64,000 bases of DNA from the NCBI GenBank assembly GCA_937888905.1, contig CALATA010000001.1, positions 186,001 to 250,000 of the forward strand, in the 5' to 3' direction. Source of the DNA: Terrimonas sp937888905. GTDB taxonomy: Bacteria; Bacteroidota; Bacteroidia; Chitinophagales; Chitinophagaceae. A model generated the notes under the pieces. It was not told where the DNA came from. It saw only the letters and a program-made list of their open reading frames with translations, and made no database searches. Both the position numbers and the translations under genes were made by a program. Positions 16,842 to 25,290 of the stretch are shown piece by piece; positions within the stretch are counted from its first letter, which is position 1; every line of letters begins with the position of its first letter.

Positions 16842-18353
16842 ATGAATAAAAAAGTCCAAACTGCACTGATCTCCGTTTTTTACAAAGACGGTCTGGAACC
16901 CATTGTACGCCAATTACATAAGCTCGGAACCACCATTTATTCTACCGGTGGTACACAGACGTTCATCGAACAACTGGGCATACCCGTGGTGCCGGTGGAG
17001 CAACTGACCAGCTACCCTTCCATTCTCGGCGGCCGCGTGAAAACATTGCACCCGCTCGTGTTTGGCGGCATACTCGGTAAACGCGACGATGAAACCCATC
17101 TCCGGGAAATGAAAGAGTACGGCATTCCCGAACTCGATCTCGTGATTGTGGACCTTTATCCTTTTGAAGAGACCGTAGCCTCCACCAGTGATGAAAAACA
17201 AATCATCGAAAAAATAGATATCGGCGGCCCTTCCATGATCCGCGCCGCAGCAAAAAACTTCCGCGATGTATTGGTCGTGGCAGCAAAAAAAGAATACGCG
17301 GAAATCGAAAAACTGCTGACAGAACAAAACGGGGAAACTTCCATCGAACAACGCAAGGCATTCGCCGCAAAAGCCTTTGAAGTAGTAGCACATTATGATG
17401 TGGCTATCGCAAAATATTTCAACCCGTCAGCTGAAAATTATTTCCTCGATTCCGTTCCCGGTTCAAGAATCATGCGCTACGGTGAGAATCCGCACCAGAC
17501 CGGCGTATTCTACGGCGACCTCGATCAATTATTTACGCAGCTGAACGGTAAGGAACTTTCTTATAACAACCTGGTAGACGTGGACGCTGCCGTGCAACTG
17601 ATTAAAGAATTTTCCGAAACAACATTCGCGATCATTAAGCATACCAATGTATGCGGCGTAGCCGCGCGCAATACGGTGAAAGAAAGCTGGGACACTGCGC
17701 TCGCCGGTGATCCGGAAAGCGCCTTCGGCGGTGTACTGGTTACAAATGGCACCATCGACAAAGCAACGGCAGAAGCCATCAATGAAATATTCTTTGAAGT
17801 GCTCATCGCACCTGCATTTGATGAAGATGCACTGGAGATCCTGCGTTCTAAAAAGAACCGCATCCTGCTGCAACTGAAACAACAACCTGTCGCCCGCACA
17901 CAGTACAAATCATTGTTGAATGGTGTACTGGCGCAGGGACAGGACGAAGGCAATTATGCAGAGTGGAAAGAAGCAGGCGGCCGCGAAACAACAGAAGCGC
18001 AGCGCGCCGATCTGGACTTTGCCAATCTTGTTTGCAAACACCTGAAGAGTAACGCCATCGCATTGGTGAAAAATAAACAACTGGTAGGCAAAGGTTGCGG
18101 ACAAACCAGTCGCATCGATTCACTGCGCCAGGCTGTTGAAAAAGCAAAACAATTCAAGTTTGACCTGAACGGTGCGGTGCTGGCGAGTGATGCCTTCTTC
18201 CCGTTCAATGACTGTGTGCAACTGGGCCATGAAGCCGGTATTCAGGCCTTCATTCAACCCGGCGGCTCCATCCGCGATAAAGATTCAATTGAATACGCCG
18301 TGACACATCAATTGGCGATGGTGATCACCGGCATGCGTCATTTCCGTCATTGA
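16842..18353 (+). CDS. purH: Bifunctional AICAR transformylase/IMP cyclohydrolase PurH
   Basis: PurH catalyses the last two steps of IMP synthesis: formylation of AICAR and ring closure. The ATG at 16842 gives 503 residues, near the usual 510-530. The N-terminal MGS-like cyclohydrolase domain (1-190) has STGGT, the GGRVKTLHP motif and VIVDLYPFE. The transformylase domain has KHTNVCGVA with the catalytic Lys-His pair, SAFGG, SDAFFPFND, QPGGSIRD and ends near GMRHFRH. The frame is open upstream to 16524, but that part is antisense to the methyltransferase and repeat DNA. The 3' end overlaps the convergent deacetylase-like gene by 7 bases. Confidence 0.95.
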   Translation: MNKKVQTALISVFYKDGLEPIVRQLHKLGTTIYSTGGTQTFIEQLGIPVVPVEQLTSYPSILGGRVKTLHPLVFGGILGKRDDETHLREMKEYGIPELDLVIVDLYPFEETVASTSDEKQIIEKIDIGGPSMIRAAAKNFRDVLVVAAKKEYAEIEKLLTEQNGETSIEQRKAFAAKAFEVVAHYDVAIAKYFNPSAENYFLDSVPGSRIMRYGENPHQTGVFYGDLDQLFTQLNGKELSYNNLVDVDAAVQLIKEFSETTFAIIKHTNVCGVAARNTVKESWDTALAGDPESAFGGVLVTNGTIDKATAEAINEIFFEVLIAPAFDEDALEILRSKKNRILLQLKQQPVARTQYKSLLNGVLAQGQDEGNYAEWKEAGGRETTEAQRADLDFANLVCKHLKSNAIALVKNKQLVGKGCGQTSRIDSLRQAVEKAKQFKFDLNGAVLASDAFFPFNDCVQLGHEAGIQAFIQPGGSIRDKDSIEYAVTHQLAMVITGMRHFRH

Positions 18354-19633
18354 CGGTTAGCGACGGTCTCACGTATAAAAATTTCATAGACCTCTCTCCA
18401 TCCTTTGTAGAGGGGATCTGTACCGAGAAAGGTGTTGTGCCAGATAATACTGCACACACCTTTTTCTTTTTTCGTAACAGCAAACAAACGCTGCATTTCA
18501 TTCAGGGCTGTTGCATCGTCGTCGCGTTGTTCGTAAAAGGAATTAGCATCCATAAAGCAAAAAGGGAACAACATCAGCTCCGTACTTTCTTCGCGTGACA
18601 AATCATACCAATTATAAGGCGTGCAGACCGATGCGCGGAAACCATTAATGGTGCCATAGCCCATCGAGAAATCAAAGCGGATTCCGTTTTCTATCAACAG
18701 GCGGAAGGTCTCCGGCAATGAAAACCGGATATAATGTTGACGGGATGCCTGTACGGGCTGACCGGTTATATCATACAAACGCTGTATCTCTTTCCCCAAT
18801 AAAAAAGTTGTGTCGCCGCTTTGCCAGGAAGGATGAATGCCTACGGGATAACGGATGGCATGATCCGCAACCAATGCTTTCAAGGCAGTATTATCCGGAG
18901 AAATATTCTTATCCAGCTTTCCCGTTTTTTCTGCTAAAAGAAAAAAATAATAAGGGCGTAAATGATGTGTTTCATGTAGTCCGTTGAGCCAGCCGTAACA
19001 AGCAAAGGGGTCTTGACTTTTTCCCCGTAAAACTGCCAGCCGCTCACTGATGCGGCCGAACTGGCCTTTAAGCAAATCGCGGATCAGTCCCCCGGTGTTT
19101 CTTTTCCATCCTTTGTGTTGATACGACCAGGCAATATCGATATCATAAGTCGGAAGAAAGGTAAACTGCCTGTTGTTGGTGACATTCAAACGTACACGCA
19201 ATGCACTGAACCATTCATTGACAAGCGGACGATGGAGAAAATGTTGGTTGAAAGCCAGTGAAGCTTTGTGATCGAAGCGACCGTATACATCTTTGGGATG
19301 CGGTAAATATTCTTCGTAGCGGCTTACTAAATAAAACGAAGCTGCGAGTATGTCAAACGCATGATCGCCATCTGTCGGAAAAAAGAAAGGCAATTCACCG
19401 TCGACAAAATTTATTTCCTGTGGTTTGATATCCTGCTCCAGCAGCAACGCATGCGGACGGATCTGATAAATACCCGGAAAAAGTTCATCGCTGTAATTGA
19501 TTCGAAGGCCTTGTGCAGCGGTCAGTTCCTGCTTATCCGTTGTGAGGCGGAAGGGCTGGCCGCACAATTCTTTCCCCGCAAAATCTGCCATGTATTGCAG
19601 CCGGGGTGTAATATGCGTGGAATAGATAAGCAA
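18347..19633 (-). CDS. Polysaccharide-deacetylase-like protein (NodB-fold family)
   Basis: The protein has about 428 residues if it starts at TTG 19633, which gives LIYSTHITPRLQYM, the usual opening of this Bacteroidota family. The open frame reaches 19720 inside lutB, but the extra residues look non-native. The C-terminal half shows NodB-like features: LPTYDIDIAW (Asp-x-Asp), YPVGIHPSW (His) and a final SIIWHNT. The N-terminal domain (1-165) is the uncharacterised module typical of these proteins. The role may be in cell-wall or exopolysaccharide deacetylation, but no substrate can be inferred. The gene follows lutB closely on the same strand, with stops and start about 25 bases apart. Confidence 0.65.
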   Translation of the reverse strand: MLIYSTHITPRLQYMADFAGKELCGQPFRLTTDKQELTAAQGLRINYSDELFPGIYQIRPHALLLEQDIKPQEINFVDGELPFFFPTDGDHAFDILAASFYLVSRYEEYLPHPKDVYGRFDHKASLAFNQHFLHRPLVNEWFSALRVRLNVTNNRQFTFLPTYDIDIAWSYQHKGWKRNTGGLIRDLLKGQFGRISERLAVLRGKSQDPFACYGWLNGLHETHHLRPYYFFLLAEKTGKLDKNISPDNTALKALVADHAIRYPVGIHPSWQSGDTTFLLGKEIQRLYDITGQPVQASRQHYIRFSLPETFRLLIENGIRFDFSMGYGTINGFRASVCTPYNWYDLSREESTELMLFPFCFMDANSFYEQRDDDATALNEMQRLFAVTKKEKGVCSIIWHNTFLGTDPLYKGWREVYEIFIRETVANRQ

Positions 19634-19658
19634 GCGGTAGATGCAGGAATTACACGGC

Positions 19659-21035
19659 TTACCCGTGCTTTTCCTTCCATTGCTGGTTGAATGATTTTTT
19701 GGGGAAATCGAGTTTACCACGATGACGTGTCCATGATTTGCCGATTGAATTGATCAGCCGGCCTTTCACGTTACCATTGGCCATGTTCATCATACCGCGG
19801 CGGAGCATGGCCACTTTCCAGAGTTTCCAGGCTACCTTTTCTGCGAACGGTGCATAACCATCTTCCTGCGCCTCGTGCCTGTTCTCCAACAACAATTCAT
19901 GGAGATTGATCTTCACGGCGCAAACTTCGGTGCAGTTGCCGCAAAGCGAAGAAGCATGGCTAAGGTGTTTCCATTCTTCCAGGCCTTTGAGATGTGGTGT
20001 GATTACCGCACCGATCGGGCCACTGTAAGCAGAAGCATAAGTATGCCCGCCGATATTTTTATAAACGGGACAAGCGTTGAGACAAGCGCCGCAACGGATG
20101 CAATAAAGACTTTCCCGTGCTTTCTCGTTGGCCAGGATATTGGTGCGGCCGTTGTCGAGCAATATCACGTACATTTCATCAGGTCCATCCGTTTCACCTT
20201 CCTGTCGCGGACCGGTAACGATGGTATTATATGATGTAATGCGCTGACCGGTGCCGAAAGTAGCGAGCAGTGGCCAGAACAACGCCAGGTCCGTCATCGA
20301 CGGAATAACTTTTTCGATACCTACCACAACGATATGTGTTTTCGGCATCGAGCAACTGAGGCGGCCATTGCCTTCATTTTCGGTAACGGCAATACCTCCG
20401 ATATCCGGAATAATAAAATTGGCGCCGGTAACGCCTACTTCAGCTTCGGCATACTTGGCTCTTAAAATATCGCGGGCAACAAGCGTTAATTGTTCGGGCG
20501 TAAGCGAAGGATCGGTGCCGAGTTTGTCTGCAAACAAACGCGCGATGTCTTCCTTGCTTTTGTGCATCGCGGGCGTAACGATGTGATAGGGTGCTTCACC
20601 TGCCAGTTGTTGAATGTATTCACCGAGGTCGGTTTCGATGCTCTCGATACCTTTCTCTTCGAGATAGGCATTGAGGTGAATTTCCTCGGTCACCATGCTT
20701 TTGCTCTTCACGAGCGTCTTGCAATTTTTTTCAGCGCAGATATTGCCGATTTCGCGGAGTGCTTCGCTGGCATCTTCGGCCCAGATTACTTTGGCACCGC
20801 GGCGCGATATATTGCGTTCAAAATTCTCCAGTTGTGCATCGAGTGTTTCGATGGCTTTCCACTTGAGATTTTTGGCTCTTTCGCGGGCGAGGTGCAATTC
20901 GGCAAACTGCTGCTTTCCGAGCGGAACGGCAGCATTGTATTTGCCCATATTAAAATTAATAGTGCGTCTGTGACTTCTGTCGGCAGCTTTGATTGTGCTT
21001 TTGGCTATAAAATCGGCAGCTGTTTCGTGGGACAT
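19659..21035 (-). CDS. lutB: LutB-like iron-sulfur protein (L-lactate utilisation)
   Basis: This 458-residue protein has an N-terminal LUD domain (about 60-300, with VTGANFIIPDIGGIAV and PSMTDLALFWPLL). A bacterial ferredoxin-like region follows, with CIRCGACLNACPVY and CGNCTEVCAVKINL, able to hold two [4Fe-4S] clusters, and then a C-terminal helical region. LutB works with LutA and LutC to oxidise L-lactate to pyruvate. The partner LutC-like gene is at 42580, not adjacent, and no LutA (CCG-domain) gene is in the window. Alternative in-frame starts lie a little downstream (MGKYNAAV). Confidence 0.88.
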   Translation of the reverse strand: MSHETAADFIAKSTIKAADRSHRRTINFNMGKYNAAVPLGKQQFAELHLARERAKNLKWKAIETLDAQLENFERNISRRGAKVIWAEDASEALREIGNICAEKNCKTLVKSKSMVTEEIHLNAYLEEKGIESIETDLGEYIQQLAGEAPYHIVTPAMHKSKEDIARLFADKLGTDPSLTPEQLTLVARDILRAKYAEAEVGVTGANFIIPDIGGIAVTENEGNGRLSCSMPKTHIVVVGIEKVIPSMTDLALFWPLLATFGTGQRITSYNTIVTGPRQEGETDGPDEMYVILLDNGRTNILANEKARESLYCIRCGACLNACPVYKNIGGHTYASAYSGPIGAVITPHLKGLEEWKHLSHASSLCGNCTEVCAVKINLHELLLENRHEAQEDGYAPFAEKVAWKLWKVAMLRRGMMNMANGNVKGRLINSIGKSWTRHRGKLDFPKKSFNQQWKEKHG

Positions 21036-21108
21036 ATCGTAGTGTTAGCTGAAATGTTTGGGTTAATTCGTACTAAGTTAGCATATACGGTGCAATTGGC
21101 ATCCTGCG

Positions 21109-21720
21109 CTATGAGGCAGCTTCGTTGTCATCCGTATCGTGGTGTTGTCCGCGGGCGATGGTATCGAGCGCTTCATAAAATTCCTCACCGTACTTACGGG
21201 TAATGGGTTCTTTCAGAAATTTATAAACGGGCACTTTCAATTGTTCGCCGAGCGAGCAGGCGGCGCGGCAGAGATCTTCGCGAGGCTGGTAGTTAAGGCG
21301 GTCATAATTTCCTTTTTTTCCTTTGCGGGCGATGATGGGGAAAAGGTGACAGCTTATTGGTTTTTTCCAATCGATCTTACCGTCGTAATAAGCCTGTTCA
21401 AGAGCACATTTAATGAGGCCGTTGGGTTCGCGGTAGGCATAAACGCAGATCTCGTTGTCGCTGGGCAGCGTAGGGGTGACCCAGCCGAATTCAGTATCGT
21501 ACTGGTAAAAACCTTTCTTTTCTATCTCGGCCACGGCGGCGGCGGGGAGATAGGGCTTGATGGTCTCGAAATGTTTGGTCACCATTTCGAGTTCGGAGGC
21601 ATCGAGGGGCGCGCCGGCGTCGCCTTCTTCGCAGCAGCCGCCTTTGCAGCGGCTGAGGTCGCAAACGAAGCGGGCTTCGATGATCTCATCACTAACCAGC
21701 ACATTATCAATTACTATCAC
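21109..21720 (-). CDS. DUF3109 family cysteine-rich protein
   Basis: The chosen start is GTG at 21720, giving 203 residues beginning (M)IVIDNVLVSDEIIE, as in relatives. The longer frame starts at TTG 21744 and overlaps a very good promoter. The protein has the cysteine cluster FVCDLSRCKGGCCEEGD near its N-terminus, further Cys/His residues in ISCHLFP and DLCRAACSLGE, and the GAPL motif. These Cys groups suggest a metal or iron-sulfur site, but the function is unknown in the whole family. It sits downstream of rplM on the opposite strand and 73 bases before lutB on the same strand. Confidence 0.82.
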   Translation of the reverse strand: MIVIDNVLVSDEIIEARFVCDLSRCKGGCCEEGDAGAPLDASELEMVTKHFETIKPYLPAAAVAEIEKKGFYQYDTEFGWVTPTLPSDNEICVYAYREPNGLIKCALEQAYYDGKIDWKKPISCHLFPIIARKGKKGNYDRLNYQPREDLCRAACSLGEQLKVPVYKFLKEPITRKYGEEFYEALDTIARGQHHDTDDNEAAS

Positions 21721-21741
21721 AGTTTTTTCGTTGAATTGTTG

Positions 21742-21770
21742 CAAAGGTACACCTAATTAAAATTTGACAA
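21742..21770 (-). promoter_or_regulatory. Candidate promoter TTG-N18-TACCTTTG of the DUF3109 gene
   Basis: On the minus strand TTG (21770-21768), an 18-base spacer and TACCTTTG (21749-21742) fit the Bacteroidota consensus. Transcription would begin near 21735, downstream of the TTG at 21744, which supports the GTG start at 21720. Confidence 0.55.
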
Positions 21771-21914
21771 TTTGAAGATTTGATCCCGGAGTTCCGGCAT
21801 TGGAAATAGGAGTAGTGAAAAAATAATGTAAAATTTTCATTGAAAATCATTCTGTTGCAAAGGTGCTTGTGAAAATAACTGTTTGAAAATGGCTGAATAT
21901 TGTTGTTGGTCGCC

Positions 21915-22040
21915 TATCTTTGCAGCCCCAAAGCGGCTTTTGCCGTGCGGGTAGCAACGGGGGATAGCCTGTTGCGATCATTATTCATCTGTTGGCGGCG
22001 AATTAACATTGCCCGTTGTCAACTCAAAGTTTTTCTGAAA
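21915..22040 (+). promoter_or_regulatory. rplM promoter -7 box and 119-base leader
   Basis: TATCTTTG (21915-21922) is a perfect -7 box. The transcript would then have a leader of roughly 110 bases before the rplM ATG, long for this genome, with short complementary stretches (GCAAC 21953-21957 with GTTGC 21971-21975). A leader of this kind could bind L13 or S9 for feedback control, but no known leader family is recognised here. Confidence 0.4.
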
Positions 22041-22484
22041 ATGAGCAAATTACATTTCACTACTAAACATGCGAACGAGGCTACCGTGCAACGTACCTGG
22101 TATGTTGTAGATGGTACTAATCAAACCGTGGGTCGCATGTGTGCCAAGATCGCAGCAGTACTGCGTGGCAAGAACAAGGCCTACTACACTCCCCACGTAG
22201 ACACAGGTGATTACGTAATCGTGATCAACTGCGACAAGGTTGTATTTACCGGCAACAAGCTGGAGCAGAAAATTTATGACCACTATACAGGATATCCTGG
22301 TGGCCGTAAAGAAGAAACTGCTGCCAACCTGCAGCGCCGTCGTCCTGAAGTGGTAATCGAGCGTGCCGTAAAAGGTATGCTGCCGAAAAACCGCCTGGGC
22401 CGCAAAATGTACAAGAAACTGTTTGTGTATGCCGGTGCCGAGCATCCTCATACCGCACAGCAACCCAAAGACCTCAAATTCTAA
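22041..22484 (+). CDS. rplM: 50S ribosomal protein L13
   Basis: This 147-residue uL13 has the diagnostic WYVVDGTNQTVGR opening, the KVVFTGNKLEQKIYDHYTG segment and MLPKNRLGRKM. It is an early-assembly protein of the large subunit. The ATG at 22041 is chosen because upstream codons to 21900 fall in the leader. It is the first gene of the rplM-rpsI-rpsB-tsf block; rpsI begins 22 bases later. Confidence 0.97.
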   Translation: MSKLHFTTKHANEATVQRTWYVVDGTNQTVGRMCAKIAAVLRGKNKAYYTPHVDTGDYVIVINCDKVVFTGNKLEQKIYDHYTGYPGGRKEETAANLQRRRPEVVIERAVKGMLPKNRLGRKMYKKLFVYAGAEHPHTAQQPKDLKF

Positions 22485-22506
22485 AATTTTCAAATTAATT
22501 ATATAA

Positions 22507-22896
22507 ATGGAAAAGCAAACTAATGGTGTTGGTCGTCGTAAGGAAGCTGTGACACGTGTATTCGTTTCCAAAGGAAGCGGCGCTATCACTGTAAACGACA
22601 AAGACTATAAAGACTACTTTCAACTGGTATACCTGCAAAACCAGGTTGAGCGTCCGCTCAAAACAGTTGATGCAGTAGGTAAGTTTGATATTAAAATCAA
22701 TGCTTCCGGCGGTGGTGCCAAAGGTCAGGCTGAAGCAGCTATGCTGGGTATTTCCCGCGTACTGGTTGAGCTGAACCCCGAGTTCCGTCCCGCACTGAAA
22801 GCGGCTGGTCTGCTGAAACGCGACCCCCGTTCTGTGGAACGCAAGAAGTTTGGTCACAAAAAAGCACGCCGCAGCTACCAGTTCTCCAAACGTTAA
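22507..22896 (+). CDS. rpsI: 30S ribosomal protein S9
   Basis: This 129-residue uS9 has GVGRRKEAVTRVFV, the GGGAKGQAEA loop and a basic tail RSYQFSKR whose C-terminal Lys-Arg reaches the P-site tRNA. It has the usual length. It pairs with rplM as in most bacteria and is followed 51 bases later by rpsB. Confidence 0.97.
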   Translation: MEKQTNGVGRRKEAVTRVFVSKGSGAITVNDKDYKDYFQLVYLQNQVERPLKTVDAVGKFDIKINASGGGAKGQAEAAMLGISRVLVELNPEFRPALKAAGLLKRDPRSVERKKFGHKKARRSYQFSKR

Positions 22897-22947
22897 CAGG
22901 AGCAGGCATTTATTCATTTTTATATCATCATACTTCAAATACGATAA

Positions 22948-23859
22948 ATGGAAAACAATACATCTTTACAACAGCAGCTTCTGGAAGCGGGTGTTCATTT
23001 CGGTCACCTGAAAAAGAAGTGGAATCCCAAGATGTTGCCTTACATCTTTGCTGAAAAGAAAGGTATTCACATCATCGACCTCAACAAAACTGTTGAGGCC
23101 CTGCAGGAAACTGCTGCTGCCATGAAGCAGATCGCCCGCAGCGGTAAGAAAATCCTGTTTGTTGGTACCAAAAAACAAGCAAAAGATATCATCAACGAAT
23201 GCGCTCAGCGTGTGAACATGCCTTTCGTTACAGAACGTTGGCTGGGTGGTATGCTTACCAACTTCAACACTGTTCGTAAGAGCGTGAAGAAGATGCAGAG
23301 CATCGAGAAAATGCTCGGCGACGGTTCTTTCGACAGCATTACCAAGAAAGAACGTCTGACCCTGACCCGCGATAAAGACAAGATGGAGAAAGTACTCGGT
23401 GGTATCGCGCAACTGGGCCGTGTACCTGCTGCTTTGTTCATCGTGGACATCGGACACGAGCACATCGCACTGGCTGAAGCCAAGCGCCTGGGCATCACTA
23501 CCTTCGGCGTAGTAGATACCAACTGTGATCCTAACAAAGTAGACTTCGCCGTTCCTGCGAACGATGATGCTACCAAGTCTATCGCTATCGTTGCCAACTA
23601 CCTCACTGCGGCTATCGCAGAAGGTCTGGCAGAGCGTCAGGCTGCTAAAGATGAAGATGTAGAAGATACTGCAAACGACGATAACGAGAAGAGAGCTGCA
23701 CGCCTGGAAGCTGAAGCACAAGCTGAAGCCGGCCGTGGTGGTCGCGGTGGCCGTGGCAACAGCACTGGCGGTGGCGGTAACACAGGCGCCGGCGGTGGTC
23801 AGCGTCGCCGTACTCCCGGTGGAGCAGGTGGCGGACAGCGTGGCGGTGGCCGCAGATAA
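22948..23859 (+). CDS. rpsB: 30S ribosomal protein S2 with Gly/Arg-rich C-terminal tail
   Basis: This 303-residue uS2 has the usual body (1-235) with GVHFGHLKKKWNPKM, FVTERWLGGMLTNF and FGVVDTNCDP. Beyond it is an acidic stretch (EDEDVEDTANDDNEK, near 232-248), an Ala/Glu-rich helix, and a Gly/Arg-rich tail (about 264-303) with RGGRGGRG-type repeats. E. coli S2 has 241 residues, so the last 60 or so are an addition. The body binds the 30S head/body junction and S1. The tail looks disordered and RNA-binding. Confidence 0.95.
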   Translation: MENNTSLQQQLLEAGVHFGHLKKKWNPKMLPYIFAEKKGIHIIDLNKTVEALQETAAAMKQIARSGKKILFVGTKKQAKDIINECAQRVNMPFVTERWLGGMLTNFNTVRKSVKKMQSIEKMLGDGSFDSITKKERLTLTRDKDKMEKVLGGIAQLGRVPAALFIVDIGHEHIALAEAKRLGITTFGVVDTNCDPNKVDFAVPANDDATKSIAIVANYLTAAIAEGLAERQAAKDEDVEDTANDDNEKRAARLEAEAQAEAGRGGRGGRGNSTGGGGNTGAGGGQRRRTPGGAGGGQRGGGRR

Positions 23860-23874
23860 GTAATTGAATCAGTC

Positions 23875-23894
23875 CCGGGATGGCAACATCCCGG
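23875..23894 (+). other. GNRA-capped hairpin between rpsB and tsf
   Basis: CCGGGATG-GCAA-CATCCCGG is a perfect 8-base stem with a GCAA tetraloop, 15 bases after the rpsB stop. No T-run follows, so it is more likely an mRNA processing or stability structure than a terminator. Confidence 0.5.
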
Positions 23895-23952
23895 ACCCTG
23901 ATCCAACACTAACTGCTAATTTTCAAATTATCAAATTTTCAAATTATCACTC

Positions 23953-24789
23953 ATGAGCACCGTAACTATTAGTGCACAGGACATAAACAAACTTCGTCAG
24001 GCTACCGGCGCCGGTATGATGGACTGCCGCAAAGCCCTGACTGAAACGAACGGCGATTTCGAAGCTGCTATCGACTGGCTGCGTAAGCATGGTCAGAAAG
24101 TAGCCGCTAAAAGAAGCGACCGCGAAGCAAAAGAAGGTGTGGTAATCGCACAAACTACTCCGGACAATAAAACCGGTATCGTTGTATGTGTAAGCTGCGA
24201 AACAGACTTCGTTTCCAAAAACACCGACTTCGTTGCTTTCGTACAAAGCATCGCCGACGCTGCTATCAATAATAACGTAAACACCATAGACGAACTGAAC
24301 GCAGTTGAAATCAACGGCGCCAAAGTAATCGACCTGGTCAACGATAAACTCGCTTCTATCGGCGAGAAGATCGGCATCACCAAATTCGAACGTGTAGATG
24401 CTCCTTATGTAGCTTCTTACATTCACGGTGCTTACCGCATCGGTGTACTGGTTGGCCTCGACAAAGAAGCTGCTGAAGCCGGTAAAGACGTAGCGATGCA
24501 AATTGCTGCCCTGAACCCTGTAGCGATCGATGAAAGCTCTGTACCTGCCGACGTTGTAGCCCGCGAAAAAGCGATCATCGTTGACGTAATGAAGCAGGAT
24601 CCTAAAATGGCCGGCAAACCTGAGGAAATGATCGCCAAGATCGCAGAAGGTAAACTCGGTGCATTCTTCAAAGAACAAACCCTCACTGCTCAGGCTTTCG
24701 TAAAAGATGCCGGCAAGTCTGTTGCCGAGTACCTGAAGTCTGCAGGGGATGTGAAAGTGTTAGAATTCAAGCGCGTTGCCCTCGGCTAA
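23953..24789 (+). CDS. tsf: Translation elongation factor Ts
   Basis: EF-Ts recharges EF-Tu by exchanging GDP for GTP. This 278-residue form has the TDF-type N-terminal helix bundle (LRQATGAGMMDCRKALTE, matching the family motif) and ETDFVSKNTDFVAF. It also has AMQIAALNPVA and the C-terminal LTAQAFVKD...VAEYLKS segment. It closes the ribosomal block; a strong terminator begins 24 bases after the stop. Confidence 0.97.
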   Translation: MSTVTISAQDINKLRQATGAGMMDCRKALTETNGDFEAAIDWLRKHGQKVAAKRSDREAKEGVVIAQTTPDNKTGIVVCVSCETDFVSKNTDFVAFVQSIADAAINNNVNTIDELNAVEINGAKVIDLVNDKLASIGEKIGITKFERVDAPYVASYIHGAYRIGVLVGLDKEAAEAGKDVAMQIAALNPVAIDESSVPADVVAREKAIIVDVMKQDPKMAGKPEEMIAKIAEGKLGAFFKEQTLTAQAFVKDAGKSVAEYLKSAGDVKVLEFKRVALG

Positions 24790-24812
24790 TGCGATTGGTC
24801 TATATAAAGTTT

Positions 24813-24840
24813 AAAAATGGCTCCTTTGGGAGCCATTTTT
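24813..24840 (+). terminator. Rho-independent terminator after tsf
   Basis: AAAAATGGCTCC-TTTG-GGAGCCATTTTT: a 12-base perfect stem with a TTTG loop and a T-run, ending the rplM-rpsI-rpsB-tsf transcript. The A-run on the other side makes it potentially bidirectional. Confidence 0.88.
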
Positions 24841-25290
24841 AGTAATAAGTCAATAGATAATTCCCCTTTGCGCCTTTGCTCCTTACGCCACTTTGCGTGA
24901 AACTGACGCTCTTTTCACGCCAAAGCGGCTGTTTATTGACGATTGACGATTCACCATTGACATAAAAAAAACCACCTGGTAAATTCTGCCGGTCATGCAG
25001 GTTTCACAGATGGTAAGTTTAAAGGTTAAGGGTTGCCCTTGGGCGCAACATGGTTTCTGATTGGTGCCCAGTCTGGTTAAGACGTTGTAAAACTATTACT
25101 ACAACAGGCCGGCTGCTTTTCTTTTTTTCAATCATTTTAGGTTCATTACTACCCGTTTCTTCCGGAAAAATTGAGTCAAACTATTATATGTCAATAAATT
25201 AGATATTTTCTAATTCTCCGTTAATTTGGCCTATTGGTATGTATTAGCCGTATTTTTGAATTACGCCGGCTAACACCAAACAGTTCGTTT
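24841..25290. other. 450-base intergenic region with quasi-repeats and a promoter
   Basis: No gene is supported. Bases 24866-24923 (TTTGCGCCTTTGCTCC..., TTTTCACGCCAAAG) resemble 7983-8024. Bases 24933-24962 are the ATTGACGATTCACC type. Bases 25091-25112 form a short dyad (GTTGTA...TACAAC). The 3' end carries the promoter of the next gene. Confidence 0.5.
25225..25258 (+). promoter_or_regulatory. Candidate promoter TTTG-N22-TATTTTTG
   Basis: TTTG (25225-25228), 22 bases, then TATTTTTG (25251-25258) match the Bacteroidota -33/-7 consensus. The predicted start is near 25265, leaving a leader of about 26 bases before the ATG at 25291. Confidence 0.55.

Noticed and set aside
21900..22040. N-terminal extension of rplM
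   Set aside because: The codons overlap the -7 box and leader; L13 has its normal length from 22041.
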